Shown here: piece by piece, positions 18,864-28,080 of the stretch | How positions within the stretch are numbered: position 1 is the stretch's first letter | How the letters are laid out: every line of letters begins with the position of its first letter | Made by a program: the position numbers and the translations under genes | NCBI RefSeq assembly: GCF_011769525.1 | Contig: NZ_CP050440.1 | Location: forward strand, 62,001 to 126,000 | Origin: Tolypothrix sp. PCC 7910 | GTDB lineage: Bacteria; Cyanobacteriota; Cyanobacteriia; Cyanobacteriales; Nostocaceae | Direction: 5' to 3' | DNA length: 64,000 bases | The notes under the pieces: model-generated | The model's database searches: none | Seen by the model: only the letters and a program-made list of their open reading frames with translations | Told to the model about the DNA's origin: nothing

Positions 18864-19781
18864 TCAACGCTTTGGTGCAGGTTCACCAAATTTAATTAAA
18901 AGTGCGATCGCCATACTCACCAGCAAAATTAATGTCATACTCAAAGCTGAACCGAAGCCCCAATTTTGGGTTGCGCCGAGAAACTGGTTATAAACTAATC
19001 TTGCTGCCGTCATACTAGAAGCACCGCCTAGTAATTCTGGGTTAATAAAATCTCCTAATCCGGTGATGAAAACTAACATTGTACCAGCTGTAATTCCTGG
19101 CAAAATTTGTGGTACTGTAACTTTCCAAAATACCTGCCGAGGATTTGCTCCTAAATCTGCTGCTGCTTCTAATAAGCGGATATCTAATTTTTCTAAAGAA
19201 GCATATAAAATTAACACCATATAAGGCAATAAACTATAACTCATCCCTATCAATACAGCAGGAATTTGGTTAAGTACCTCTAAAGCTGGTAAATGAAATA
19301 TTTTTAATAAACTATTTAATAAACCTGTAGGACGCAGAATTGTAATCCAAGCATAGGAACGGAGTAAAGAAGAAGTCCACAACGGTAAAATAAAGGTTAA
19401 TAATAAGAGATTGCGCCAGCGTTTTGGGGCAATTTGAGCAATCCAATAGGCTACTGGCAAGCTGAATATTAAACAAATAATTGTAGTACTAGCTGCTAAA
19501 ATTACTGAACGGATAATTACATGCAAATAAAGAGGGTCGAGTATTCTCAGATAGTTTTGCAATCCGCTGGGATTAACTAAATCTCCAGGTCGGATATTTG
19601 GCACTAAACTCAACTCTAAAATGATTAATGTTGGTAATACTAATAAAAGAATTAACCAAATACCAGCAGGTGCCAACAATACTAAAGGTTGGAGCCAACT
19701 AAAATTTGGATGATGCACTTTTGGCTTTTGTTGCTCAGACAGCATTTGATTAGACACAATAGATATTGAAAGAAAAATCAA
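18864..19781 (-). CDS. potB: Polyamine-type ABC transporter permease (PotB-like)
   Basis: 305 residues with about six transmembrane helices and the permease EAA motif (LEAAADLGANPRQVFWKVTVPQILPG). It should form half of the membrane channel of a spermidine/putrescine-type importer. The conserved part begins near the second Met (MLSEQQKPKVHHP), so the start may be 12 codons downstream. It lies six bases after potD, in line with potD and potA, and is convergent with the hybrid kinase gene (12 bases between stops). The usual partner permease potC is not here but at 57.2 kb. Confidence 0.88.
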   Translation of the reverse strand: MIFLSISIVSNQMLSEQQKPKVHHPNFSWLQPLVLLAPAGIWLILLLVLPTLIILELSLVPNIRPGDLVNPSGLQNYLRILDPLYLHVIIRSVILAASTTIICLIFSLPVAYWIAQIAPKRWRNLLLLTFILPLWTSSLLRSYAWITILRPTGLLNSLLKIFHLPALEVLNQIPAVLIGMSYSLLPYMVLILYASLEKLDIRLLEAAADLGANPRQVFWKVTVPQILPGITAGTMLVFITGLGDFINPELLGGASSMTAARLVYNQFLGATQNWGFGSALSMTLILLVSMAIALLIKFGEPAPKR

Positions 19782-19787
19782 AAAATT

Positions 19788-20873
19788 TTAACTACTAGTT
19801 AACTGAGTCCAATAACGTTCATAAACTTCTTCAAAGTCCCCTAAAGGCGTAATGCGTTCGCATTTCTCTAAAATTGATTCTGGAGGAAATAAAGTAGTAT
19901 TTTGTTGTTGTTTTACAGGTAACTGCTCAAATCCTGAACTATTAGGAGTAGAAATATTTAGATGTTGACTCATTTGAGCGGCTACCTCTGGCTGTAAAAT
20001 AAAATTAATCCAAGCATAAGCACCATCAGGATTAGGAGCGACTTTAGGAATTACAATTGTATCAGTCCATAGCGAAGAACCACTGCGAGGAATTACATAC
20101 TTTAATTTGGGATTTTCTTTAGTGACTCGCAGTGCATCTGCGGAATAACACATTGCTAACGCCAAATCTCCTGCTAGAATTTGATTTTGCCAAGCTTCAG
20201 TGTCAAAAGCAGTAATTGCAGGTTTCAGTGCTTTCAATTTTTCATAAGCTGCTTTAATTTGGCTCTCATCTTTGGAATTGTATGAATAGCCTAGCATCCG
20301 CAAAACTGCACCCATCACCTCACGCACATCATTCAGCAACGTCATACGTTTTTGCAATTTATCTTGATTTTGCCAAAGGTATTCCCAATCCTCTGGTGGA
20401 TCTTTAATAATTTCAGAATTATAAACTAAGCCAGTTGTACCCCAATTAAAAGGAATACTGTAGCGATTATTTTGGTCATAACTAGGATTTTGAAACCGCG
20501 GAAATAAATTTTCTAAGCCAATTAAGCGCTGATGATCTATCTCTGTTAGTAGCTTTTTATCTACCATCTTTTGTACCATGTAATCTGATGGATAGATAAT
20601 GCTGTAAGCGCCACCACCTCCCGCTTGCAATTTAGCTAGCATGACATCATTAGAATCATAAAAGTCAGCTAGTACTTTCATGCCTGTTTGGGCACTAAAA
20701 GTTTTTAGTAATTGGCTATCAGTATATTGCGTCCAAGTATATAAATATAATTGGTCACGTTGACCAGAAGTTTTAGCATTAGCGCGGACATCAGCTAGCC
20801 GCCAGCCACATCCAGTTAAAGATAAGCTAGAAAATGCTGCTATTGATTGGATAAATTTGCGTCTGGTTGTCAT
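19788..20873 (-). CDS. potD: Polyamine-type ABC transporter substrate-binding protein (PotD-like)
   Basis: About 361 residues from the ATG at 20871-20873 (MTTRRKFIQSIAAFSSLSLTGCGW). That N-terminus is a twin-arginine signal with a lipobox (LTGC), so the product is probably an exported lipoprotein. An upstream ATG at 20894 would add MTNDKHQ, but those codons are simply heptad repeat sequence, so the shorter start is preferred. The mature part matches PotD/PotF proteins: LYLYTWTQYTDSQLLKTFSAQTGMKV, YSIIYPSDYMVQKM, FNWGTTGLVYN, ALAMCYSADA. It binds the polyamine-like substrate outside the membrane and delivers it to PotB/PotC. Substrate specificity cannot be read from sequence. Confidence 0.88.
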   Translation of the reverse strand: MTTRRKFIQSIAAFSSLSLTGCGWRLADVRANAKTSGQRDQLYLYTWTQYTDSQLLKTFSAQTGMKVLADFYDSNDVMLAKLQAGGGGAYSIIYPSDYMVQKMVDKKLLTEIDHQRLIGLENLFPRFQNPSYDQNNRYSIPFNWGTTGLVYNSEIIKDPPEDWEYLWQNQDKLQKRMTLLNDVREVMGAVLRMLGYSYNSKDESQIKAAYEKLKALKPAITAFDTEAWQNQILAGDLALAMCYSADALRVTKENPKLKYVIPRSGSSLWTDTIVIPKVAPNPDGAYAWINFILQPEVAAQMSQHLNISTPNSSGFEQLPVKQQQNTTLFPPESILEKCERITPLGDFEEVYERYWTQLTSS

Positions 20874-20875
20874 TT

Positions 20876-20913
20876 GGTGTTTGTCATTTGTCATTTGTCA
20901 TTGGTCATTTGTT
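20876..20913. repeat. TTGTCAT heptad repeats, left arm flanking the four-helix gene
   Basis: About five TTGTCAT/TTGGTCAT units on the plus strand. They are the reverse complement of the ATGACAA units at 21327-21362, so together the tracts form an imperfect inverted repeat around the four-helix-bundle gene. Confidence 0.8.
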
Positions 20914-21278
20914 TTTGGTATATTACCAATTGAGTTGAGGTAGTAATTTAGTTTCGAGGCTAATTCATTCAGAATTATTTGAATTGAGCTTATCTGTTCG
21001 CTACTTAAGAGATTTCGCATATAAGCTCGTCTTAACCAATGTTGGGTTTCATTTAAAGAGCCTCTAGCTATCTTGATAAAACGTTTATTGTCTTGAAAAC
21101 TACCTCTTCCTGAACCTTCTGCTATATTTGCTCCAATACTATCTGCTGAACGCACAATTTGTTTACCAACTGTCTCTTTGTCGAATAAATCCCATTCGTC
21201 AACTATTTTCCAGATGTCATCTGCTAATCTTTCTGATAATTGATAAACCTGTAAATCTTGGAAACGCTTTGCTGTCAT
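20898..21278 (-). CDS. Four-helix-bundle protein (S23 / 23S rRNA intervening-sequence family)
   Basis: 126 residues. Signature: FQDLQVYQLSERLADDIWKI, VRSADSIGANIAEGSGR and FIKIARGSLNETQHWLRRA, matching the small four-helix-bundle family first seen inside 23S rRNA intervening sequences but common as free-standing genes in cyanobacteria. The molecular role is unknown; nucleic-acid binding has been suggested for the family. It sits between potA and potD on the same strand, where a transporter operon would normally be continuous, and is bounded by inverted heptad repeats, which suggests a later insertion. It may be co-transcribed with the pot genes. Confidence 0.88.
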   Translation of the reverse strand: MTAKRFQDLQVYQLSERLADDIWKIVDEWDLFDKETVGKQIVRSADSIGANIAEGSGRGSFQDNKRFIKIARGSLNETQHWLRRAYMRNLLSSEQISSIQIILNELASKLNYYLNSIGNIPKTNDQ

Positions 21279-21326
21279 TACTCAAATTTCAATTTATGGA
21301 GATTAATTTCTATGTCATCAGCCAAG

Positions 21327-21362
21327 AACAAATGACAAATGACAAATGACAAATGACAAATA
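21327..21362. repeat. ATGACAA heptad repeats, right arm flanking the four-helix gene
   Basis: Four to five head-to-tail ATGACAA units ending two bases before the potA stop codon; inverse of the tract at 20876-20913. Confidence 0.85.
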
Positions 21363-21363
21363 A

Positions 21364-22491
21364 CTATTCCCTAATAGCCAAACAATCACTTTCTTCCCAC
21401 CAAGCATATATAGGTGTATTGGGATCGGGTAAGCTACCAAAAGTATTGGGTTGTAAAACATTGATACTAATACCGTTAATTAATTCCACAACATAATTAA
21501 CGTGAGTACCTAAATACATGACGTTGATTAGTCGTCCTTCAAAGCAGTTATGGAGTAAATTTGGTGGATAAAGTGATAACTGAATTTTTTCGGGGCGCAC
21601 ACAGACGACTACTGTTTGTGATATGTCTGTAGGCGTTTCTTCATGACGAGCAACAACAATTGTTAGTCCAGTTTTAGTTTCAACTTGGACATTAGTTGCA
21701 TCTAGCGCCGTAATTTCACCACTGAATAAATTAGTATCACCAATAAAATCAGCCACAAAAGTAGTGCGGGGAAATTCGTAAATTTGGCTGGGGGTACCAA
21801 CTTGCTCTATTTTCCCTTGATTGATCACAGCAATGCGATCGCTCAAAGAAAGCGCTTCTTCTTGATCGTGGGTGACCATGATAAAGGTCAAGCGGAGTTC
21901 TTGGTGTAAATTTAATAACTCAACCTGCATTTCCTTACGCAGCTTTAAATCTAATGCTCCCAAGGGTTCATCTAACAACACCACGGATGGACGGTTGACT
22001 AAAGCCCTAGCTAAAGCTACTCTTTGCTGTTGACCACCAGAAAGTTGATTAGGAAAGCGCGATCGCAAACTTTCCATTTTCACTAGTTTTAAAGCTTCTT
22101 TGACTCGATGATCGATGTCTGACTTGCGGAGTTTTTTCAATCGCAGTCCAAAAGCAATGTTATCCCACACATTCAGGTGATTGAACAATGCGTAACTTTG
22201 AAATACTGTATTGACAGGTCGGCGGTAAGGCGGGACATTAGTCATAGGCTGACCCTGAATCAGTACCTTACCGGCATCCGCTGTTTCAAACCCAGCAATC
22301 AAACGTAATATAGTTGTTTTTCCACAACCAGAAGGCCCAAGGATACTAAAAAATTCTCCTTGTCTGACTTCCAAATCTACGCCATTGACTGCTGGTTCCT
22401 GGTGAAAAAACTTGAATACGTTACGCAGCTCAACATCAAGCGGCTGCAAAGCCATCATTTCCCTCTGATTCTGCGTCACAGTTTGAGCCAT
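21364..22491 (-). CDS. potA: Polyamine-type ABC transporter ATP-binding protein (PotA-like)
   Basis: 375 residues. N-terminal ATPase with Walker [10 protein letters not shown]-loop FQSYALF, signature [15 protein letters not shown], Walker [13 protein letters not shown] and H-loop [15 protein letters not shown]-terminal TOBE-type regulatory domain follows from about residue 270 ([23 protein letters not shown]). It energises import by the PotB/PotC channel. It is the first gene of the minus-strand potA-(four-helix)-potD-potB series and is divergent from the PBP2 gene across a 211-base gap that should hold both promoters. Confidence 0.92.
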   Translation of the reverse strand: MAQTVTQNQREMMALQPLDVELRNVFKFFHQEPAVNGVDLEVRQGEFFSILGPSGCGKTTILRLIAGFETADAGKVLIQGQPMTNVPPYRRPVNTVFQSYALFNHLNVWDNIAFGLRLKKLRKSDIDHRVKEALKLVKMESLRSRFPNQLSGGQQQRVALARALVNRPSVVLLDEPLGALDLKLRKEMQVELLNLHQELRLTFIMVTHDQEEALSLSDRIAVINQGKIEQVGTPSQIYEFPRTTFVADFIGDTNLFSGEITALDATNVQVETKTGLTIVVARHEETPTDISQTVVVCVRPEKIQLSLYPPNLLHNCFEGRLINVMYLGTHVNYVVELINGISINVLQPNTFGSLPDPNTPIYAWWEESDCLAIRE

Positions 22492-22702
22492 AATCCTTAG
22501 TAAAATGCAATGATCTTACGTGATTGTGCCCAATAATGTAGTCTTTTAACCAAACTACCCCTGGCACTTTGGTTTAATTGTATCCGTGAAAAACAATTGT
22601 TTTGGAAGATAATTTCCTAACTATTTGGCGTTTTATACTGAGTCGCAGCTTTTAGGGTTGTGTATACAAGTAATACTAATTTCTTAATCTTAATTTTTTC
22701 TT

Positions 22703-24541
22703 ATGGATTTTATCCCATCGGCTCTACCAGGTAGCAAAAAAGATACACGGACAGTTGGCCGTGGTTTCCAATCAGTATTTTTAATTATATTTACGCTGAT
22801 CATGACGGCTGTGATTGATGCTCGGTTAGCATATTTGCAAATTGTCGAAGGGCCAAAACTCCGACAGCGTGCCGAATCTAACCGCATTCGCATGATTCCT
22901 AAACAACCGGAACGGGGAAATATTTTCGACCGTAATGGCAAGCTGTTGGCTAGTACGCGCTATCCCCATTCTGTGTATTTGTGGCCTATGGCTCATACCA
23001 AGCCTTCATGGCCGATTGTCGCGCCAAGATTGGAAAAAATTCTCAACATTAGCCAGGATGAGATGGAAAAGAAGCTCAAACTTGCTGGTGCTAATTCTTC
23101 TTCCCTCGTCCGTATTGCTCGTGATATCACCGAAGCAGAAATTACGGCTTTGAAAGAGTATACCACTGAATTGCCAGGAGTAGAAATTAATACAGAAGCA
23201 GTGCGTTATTACCCAGAAGGATTAGCATTAGCTCATGTACTGGGTTATACCAGAGAATTAACTCCCGAACAGCTAGAAAAGAAGAAGCAGGAAGGCTATC
23301 GTTTGGGAGATGTGATTGGGCAAATGGGGGTCGAAAAAGCCTACGAAAAAACCCTCCGGGGTGAATGGGGTGGTCAGCAGGTAGAAGTAGATGGCGCTGG
23401 TCGTCCGATTCGGGTTTTAGGAGAAAAACAAGCGAAAGCAGGTAACGATTTACATTTGACTATAGATATCAATTTGCAAAAAGCCGCAGACCAAGCTTTA
23501 GGGAAATATCAAGGTGCTGTTGTCGCCATTGACCCTAATAATGGCGCTGTTTTAGCGATGGCTTCTCATCCCACATTTGACCCGAATATTTTCTCCAAAC
23601 AAAAACTGTCTCAAAAAGATTGGGAAAGTGTCCAAGGTAAAGACCATCCCTTAGTGAATCGTGCCTTGAGTGCTTTTCCGCCAGCAAGTACCTTCAAAAT
23701 TATTACGGCTTCAGCTGGTTTAGAAACAGGTAAGTTTTCACCTGATACCGTATTACAAACATTTGGTTCCTTAACTGTGGGAGGAGTAACTTTCGGGGAG
23801 TGGAACCACGCTGGGTTTGGCCCCTTGGGATTTCCACGCGCTCTAGCAATGAGTAGTGATACCTTCTTTTATCAAGTTGGCAGAAGAGTTGGCGGCCCGG
23901 ATTTAATCGCATGGAGTCACAAATATGGTTTTGGTCAAAAAACTGGAATTGAATTCCCCAATGAAGAATCCAAAGGTTTAGTACCCGATGAAACCTGGAA
24001 GCAGAAAGTATTTAAAATGCCCTGGACTGTAGGTGACACCATCAATATGTCAATTGGTCAGGGTGCTTTGCAGGTGACACCACTACAATCAGCAATTATG
24101 TTTTCTGTTCCAGCTAATGGCGGATACCGCGTGAAGCCGCATTTGCTCAAAGACCACGAGGAAGCCAAAAACTGGCGAGTGTCATTAAATATGAAACCCA
24201 GCACCATCAAAGTACTACGTGACGGCTTGCGGAAGGTAGTAAGTGAAGGTACAGGTAAGCGCTTAGACGTGCCGACAATTGCCCCAGCTTCAGGAAAAAG
24301 TGGGACAGCCGAAGCAGGTGTTGGTCGCCCAAATCATACTTGGTTTGGTGCCTATGCACCCAGCGATAAGCCCGAAATTGTGGTGGTAGCCTTTGGTGAA
24401 AACTCTGGCGATCATGGTGGTACGGTTTGCGGGCCAATGGCTTTACAAGTGCTAGAAGCCTATTTTCAACATAAATATCCTGGCAAATATCAAAAACCAG
24501 TGTCTGAAGGTAATCAGAATGGCGGTAGTACTGGAGACTAA
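22703..24541 (+). CDS. mrdA: Penicillin-binding protein 2 (class B transpeptidase), copy 1
   Basis: 612 residues: an N-terminal membrane anchor (about 23-45), PBP dimerisation domain (about 55-240) and transpeptidase domain (about 270-590). Active-site motifs are intact: S329-T-F-K332, S384-S-D386 and K532-S-G-T535. The enzyme crosslinks peptidoglycan during cell elongation. A paralogue of nearly the same length follows directly, colinear without gaps for more than 500 residues by eye. This copy differs mainly in the tail (NQNGGSTGD) and near the anchor. The ATG has no obvious Shine-Dalgarno. Confidence 0.9.
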   Translation: MDFIPSALPGSKKDTRTVGRGFQSVFLIIFTLIMTAVIDARLAYLQIVEGPKLRQRAESNRIRMIPKQPERGNIFDRNGKLLASTRYPHSVYLWPMAHTKPSWPIVAPRLEKILNISQDEMEKKLKLAGANSSSLVRIARDITEAEITALKEYTTELPGVEINTEAVRYYPEGLALAHVLGYTRELTPEQLEKKKQEGYRLGDVIGQMGVEKAYEKTLRGEWGGQQVEVDGAGRPIRVLGEKQAKAGNDLHLTIDINLQKAADQALGKYQGAVVAIDPNNGAVLAMASHPTFDPNIFSKQKLSQKDWESVQGKDHPLVNRALSAFPPASTFKIITASAGLETGKFSPDTVLQTFGSLTVGGVTFGEWNHAGFGPLGFPRALAMSSDTFFYQVGRRVGGPDLIAWSHKYGFGQKTGIEFPNEESKGLVPDETWKQKVFKMPWTVGDTINMSIGQGALQVTPLQSAIMFSVPANGGYRVKPHLLKDHEEAKNWRVSLNMKPSTIKVLRDGLRKVVSEGTGKRLDVPTIAPASGKSGTAEAGVGRPNHTWFGAYAPSDKPEIVVVAFGENSGDHGGTVCGPMALQVLEAYFQHKYPGKYQKPVSEGNQNGGSTGD

Positions 24542-24622
24542 ATTATTTGGGCATGGGGCATTGGAGGCATGAGGGAGAAATAAAAAATGTCAATTACCCA
24601 TTACCAATTACCAATTACCCTT
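24541..24622. repeat. STRR heptad repeats between the PBP2 genes
   Basis: GGGGCATT and CAATTACC-type units within the 169-base spacer separating the two PBP2 paralogues. Confidence 0.75.
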
Positions 24623-24710
24623 TGTCACTGAAATCTTATAAAATACTGAACTTTAAAGCAGCATAATTGTATAGATAATAAATATTAATTTTGCAGTACT
24701 CATTCGTCCT

Positions 24711-26528
24711 ATGGCATTATTGCAACCAAGTCCACTGGGGATTAAAAAAAATACACGTACAGTCGGTCAAAATTTTCAGCCCATCTTTCTGATTATCTTT
24801 ACGCTCCTCATGACAGGTGTCATAGGTGTGCGTTTGGCGTACTTGCAAATAGTCGAAGGGGCAAGTCATCGCAAGCGAGCTGAATCAAACCGCGTTCGGA
24901 TGATTCCTAAACAACCGGAACGGGGGAATATTTTCGACCGCAATGGCAAACTATTAGCTAGTACTCGCTATTCTCGTTCTGTATATTTGTGGCCGATGGC
25001 TCACACCAAACCTTCCTGGCCTGTTGTGGGTGCGCGTCTATCCCAAATTCTGGAAATTCCTGTAGCAGATCTGGAAAAACAACTACAAGATGCAGGTAGA
25101 AACTCTTCCTCGCTCATCAGGATTGCCCGTGATTTAAGTGAAGCAGAAATTACAGCATTAAAAGAGTATCAAAATGAACTTTCAGAGGTAGAAATACATC
25201 TGGACGCAGTACGTTATTATCCAGAGGGTAAGGATGTAGCTCATGTGCTGGGCTATACTCGCGAATTGACAGCCGAACAGTTAAAAGAAAAGAAAAAAGA
25301 AGGCTATCAATTGGGAGACGTAATTGGGCAGATGGGAGTTGAAAAAGCCTATGAGAAGATACTTAGAGGCGAATGGGGAGGTCAGCAGATAGAAGTAGAT
25401 GGTAGAGGTCGTCCACTGCGGGTTTTGGGAGAAAAACAGGCAAAAGCTGGTAAAGATTTGCACTTAACTATCGATTTGGCAATGCAAAAAACAGCCGAAA
25501 AAGCTTTAGGGAATCGCAATGGTGCGATCGTGGCCCTCGATCCTAAAAATGGTGCTGTTTTAGCAATGGTGTCTCATCCTACTTTTGATCCCAATATTTT
25601 TTCTAAACAAAAAGTCTCCCAAAGAGACTGGGAAACTGTACAGGGTGAGGAACATCCCTTAGTCAATCGTGCCCTCAGCGCCTTTCCCCCTGCCAGTACC
25701 TTCAAAATTGTCACGACAACTGCAGGATTGGAATCCGGTAAATTTTCTCCTAATACGGTGCTACAAACCTACGGTTCTTTGAATATTGGCGGTACTACCT
25801 TTGGTGAATGGAACCACGCCGGATTCGGGCCTTTGGGTTTTGTCGGTGCAATGCAGTGGAGTAGTGATACCTTCTTTTATCAAATCGGTAGAGCAGTTGG
25901 CGGCCCGACTTTGATTGAGTGGACTCGTAAATATGGATTTGGCGAAAAAACAGGCTTTGAATTTAGTTCCGAAGAAGCAAAAGGCTTAGTTCCCGATGAG
26001 ACATGGAAGCAGAAAGCGTGGAAAATGCCTTGGACTGTAGGCGACAGCATTAATATGTCAATTGGTCAAGGTGCTTTACAAACCACACCTCTGCAAGTGG
26101 CGGTGATGTTTGCTGTACCTGCGAATGGTGGCGATCGCGTCCAACCCCATGTACTCAAAGATAATGAAGAAGCAAAAAGCTGGCGTTCATCGTTAAATAT
26201 GAAGCCAGAAACTATTAAAATACTCCGAGATGGTTTGCGGAAAGTAGTATCTGACGGTACGGGTAAAGCTTTAAATAAACCAACACTTCCCCCTGTAGCT
26301 GGTAAGAGTGGTACAGCCGAAGCCTGGAAACATGGTGCCAAACAAAATCACGCTTGGTTTGGTGCTTATGCCCCAGCCGATAAGCCAGAGATATTAATAG
26401 TAGCCTTTGCTGAACATTCCGGTGGTGGTGGCGGTAGCGTTGCTGCCCCCATGATTGTAGAAATTATGGAAGAATATTTCCAGCATAAGTATCCGGGGAA
26501 GTATCAGAAAGTATCAGCTAAAAGGTGA
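24711..26528 (+). CDS. Penicillin-binding protein 2, tandem paralogue (copy 2)
   Basis: 605 residues, same layout as the preceding gene: membrane anchor (about 23-45), dimerisation domain, transpeptidase domain. Catalytic motifs are again intact (S329-T-F-K, S384-S-D, K532-S-G-T). Differences cluster in the first 15 residues, the dimerisation domain (LSQILEIPVADLEKQLQDAG) and a two-residue insertion after the KSGTAE motif (EAWKHGAKQNHAW against EAGVGRPNHTW). The pair arose by tandem duplication; retention of both active sites suggests divided roles, for example vegetative cells against differentiated cells, but this is inference. Confidence 0.88.
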   Translation: MALLQPSPLGIKKNTRTVGQNFQPIFLIIFTLLMTGVIGVRLAYLQIVEGASHRKRAESNRVRMIPKQPERGNIFDRNGKLLASTRYSRSVYLWPMAHTKPSWPVVGARLSQILEIPVADLEKQLQDAGRNSSSLIRIARDLSEAEITALKEYQNELSEVEIHLDAVRYYPEGKDVAHVLGYTRELTAEQLKEKKKEGYQLGDVIGQMGVEKAYEKILRGEWGGQQIEVDGRGRPLRVLGEKQAKAGKDLHLTIDLAMQKTAEKALGNRNGAIVALDPKNGAVLAMVSHPTFDPNIFSKQKVSQRDWETVQGEEHPLVNRALSAFPPASTFKIVTTTAGLESGKFSPNTVLQTYGSLNIGGTTFGEWNHAGFGPLGFVGAMQWSSDTFFYQIGRAVGGPTLIEWTRKYGFGEKTGFEFSSEEAKGLVPDETWKQKAWKMPWTVGDSINMSIGQGALQTTPLQVAVMFAVPANGGDRVQPHVLKDNEEAKSWRSSLNMKPETIKILRDGLRKVVSDGTGKALNKPTLPPVAGKSGTAEAWKHGAKQNHAWFGAYAPADKPEILIVAFAEHSGGGGGSVAAPMIVEIMEEYFQHKYPGKYQKVSAKR

Positions 26529-26604
26529 GTTTGGGGACTGGGGATTGGGGACTGGGGACAAGGGGAAATAACAAACACCCATTACCAATTACCCATTACC
26601 AAAT
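26529..26604. repeat. STRR heptad repeats after PBP2 copy 2
   Basis: GGGGACT/GGGGATT units followed by CCATTACC/CAATTACC units between the PBP2 gene and purM. Confidence 0.8.
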
Positions 26605-26683
26605 AGCTACAGTCGTTAAGATATGTGATGATGGTTTATGTCTGTAAAGAATTGATAAAAGTGCCGTCAGGAAGCAGTCAGGA

Positions 26684-27712
26684 ATGGATTATCGGGACGC
26701 TGGGGTTGATGTTGAGGCTGGGCGAGCCTTTGTAGATAAAATTCGCAATTTGGTTCACAGTACTTTTAGAAAAGAAGTACTTGGTGGACTGGGTGGTTTT
26801 GGTGGTTGTTTTCAGCTTCCAGGAGGTTTTAAGGAACCAGTATTAGTTTCTGGAACAGATGGTGTCGGGACAAAGCTCAAAATTGCTCAAGTTCTTAATC
26901 GCCACGATACAGTAGGTATTGATTTGGTGGCGATGTGCGTTAATGATGTATTAACATCTGGAGCCGAACCGCTGTTTTTTTTAGATTATCTGGCAACGGG
27001 TAAGCTGGATAAAGAGCAATTAACTGAGGTGGTTGCAGGAATTGCGTCTGGGTGTCAGCAAGCTGGTTGTGCTTTGCTGGGGGGAGAAACCGCAGAAATG
27101 CCAGGTTTTTACCAAGTCGGTGAGTATGATTTGGCGGGGTTTTGTGTAGGGATTGTAGAAAAAAGCCAGATGCTTGACGGTTCCCAGGTACAAGTAGGAG
27201 ATGTTGCGATCGCTCTTGCTAGTTCTGGTGTACATAGTAATGGCTTAAGTTTAGTCCGAAAGATTGTGAGCGATCGCCAATTCGATTGGAATGAGAAACC
27301 AGAATTATTAGGTGGCGAAACTATTGCAGCAGCGTTCCTCAAACCAACACAAATTTATGTCAAACCTGTCCTAGCTGCGCGTCAAGCAGGTTTAGAAATT
27401 CACGGTATGGCACACATCACAGGTGGTGGTTTGCCAGAAAATTTACCCAGATGTTTAGGCACAGGTCAAGCAATTAAAATTGATCGCAATAGTTTGACGA
27501 TTCCCCCGCTATTTCAATGGCTAGCGGCAGCTGGAGGGGTAAATAATGAAGCTATGTACAACACCTTCAATATGGGTATTGGCTATGTGCTATTGGTACC
27601 GCCAAATAGCGTAGAACAGACGATTAGCCACTTTCAATCACAAGATATTCCCGCTTTTGCGATCGGTGAAGTAATTACTGGTGATCATTCATTAGTTGGA
27701 TTGCTGGATTAA
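26684..27712 (+). CDS. purM: Phosphoribosylformylglycinamidine cyclo-ligase
   Basis: 342 residues, standard length for PurM (AIR synthetase), which closes the imidazole ring in purine synthesis using ATP. Clear family segments: [12 protein letters not shown] at the N-terminus, [80 protein letters not shown] and [14 protein letters not shown]. The ATG follows GTCAGGAATGG, with AGGA close to the start. Cytoplasmic housekeeping enzyme; a strong hairpin terminator follows about 40 bases after the stop. Confidence 0.97.
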   Translation: MDYRDAGVDVEAGRAFVDKIRNLVHSTFRKEVLGGLGGFGGCFQLPGGFKEPVLVSGTDGVGTKLKIAQVLNRHDTVGIDLVAMCVNDVLTSGAEPLFFLDYLATGKLDKEQLTEVVAGIASGCQQAGCALLGGETAEMPGFYQVGEYDLAGFCVGIVEKSQMLDGSQVQVGDVAIALASSGVHSNGLSLVRKIVSDRQFDWNEKPELLGGETIAAAFLKPTQIYVKPVLAARQAGLEIHGMAHITGGGLPENLPRCLGTGQAIKIDRNSLTIPPLFQWLAAAGGVNNEAMYNTFNMGIGYVLLVPPNSVEQTISHFQSQDIPAFAIGEVITGDHSLVGLLD

Positions 27713-28080
27713 ATAGTCACAATAATATCAGTGCTGAGTATTGAATCTTAAGTAACGAGTGATTAAATTGTTTTCTTCCTCGTTACTTTTGCCTCTTTAA
27801 TTTTATTTCCTTGTTGGCGATGGAGTGACTCAGTCAGCACTCCTGAATGTGGGTAATGGGATTTTTGCGGTATTTGTTACCTATTCTGATAAGTGCAATC
27901 GAAAATACTCATGGCCGTCAGCGTTGAGATTTGCTAACGTAGTCTTAACATATTGAAAAATTTGCGGTCGAATTCGAGAAAATGCCTAGTGACACTAGCT
28001 TAGGGTGTTGGTGCTTTCTTGTCTGAAATATGTGGCCTGTTCCTGTGTTGAGAAGAATGTATTTTTGTCTTTGAGGGGTT
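27713..28080. other. Intergenic region between purM and PHP gene
   Basis: About 370 bases. The first part holds the purM terminator; the rest shows no gene or clear promoter pair. GAGGGG a few bases before 28081 is the likely ribosome binding site of the PHP gene. Confidence 0.55.
27750..27792 (+). terminator. Hairpin terminator after purM
   Basis: AAGTAACGAG (27750-27759) pairs perfectly with CTCGTTACTT (27779-27788) and is followed by TTGCCTCTTT. Ten-bp stem, T-rich tail. Confidence 0.65.
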
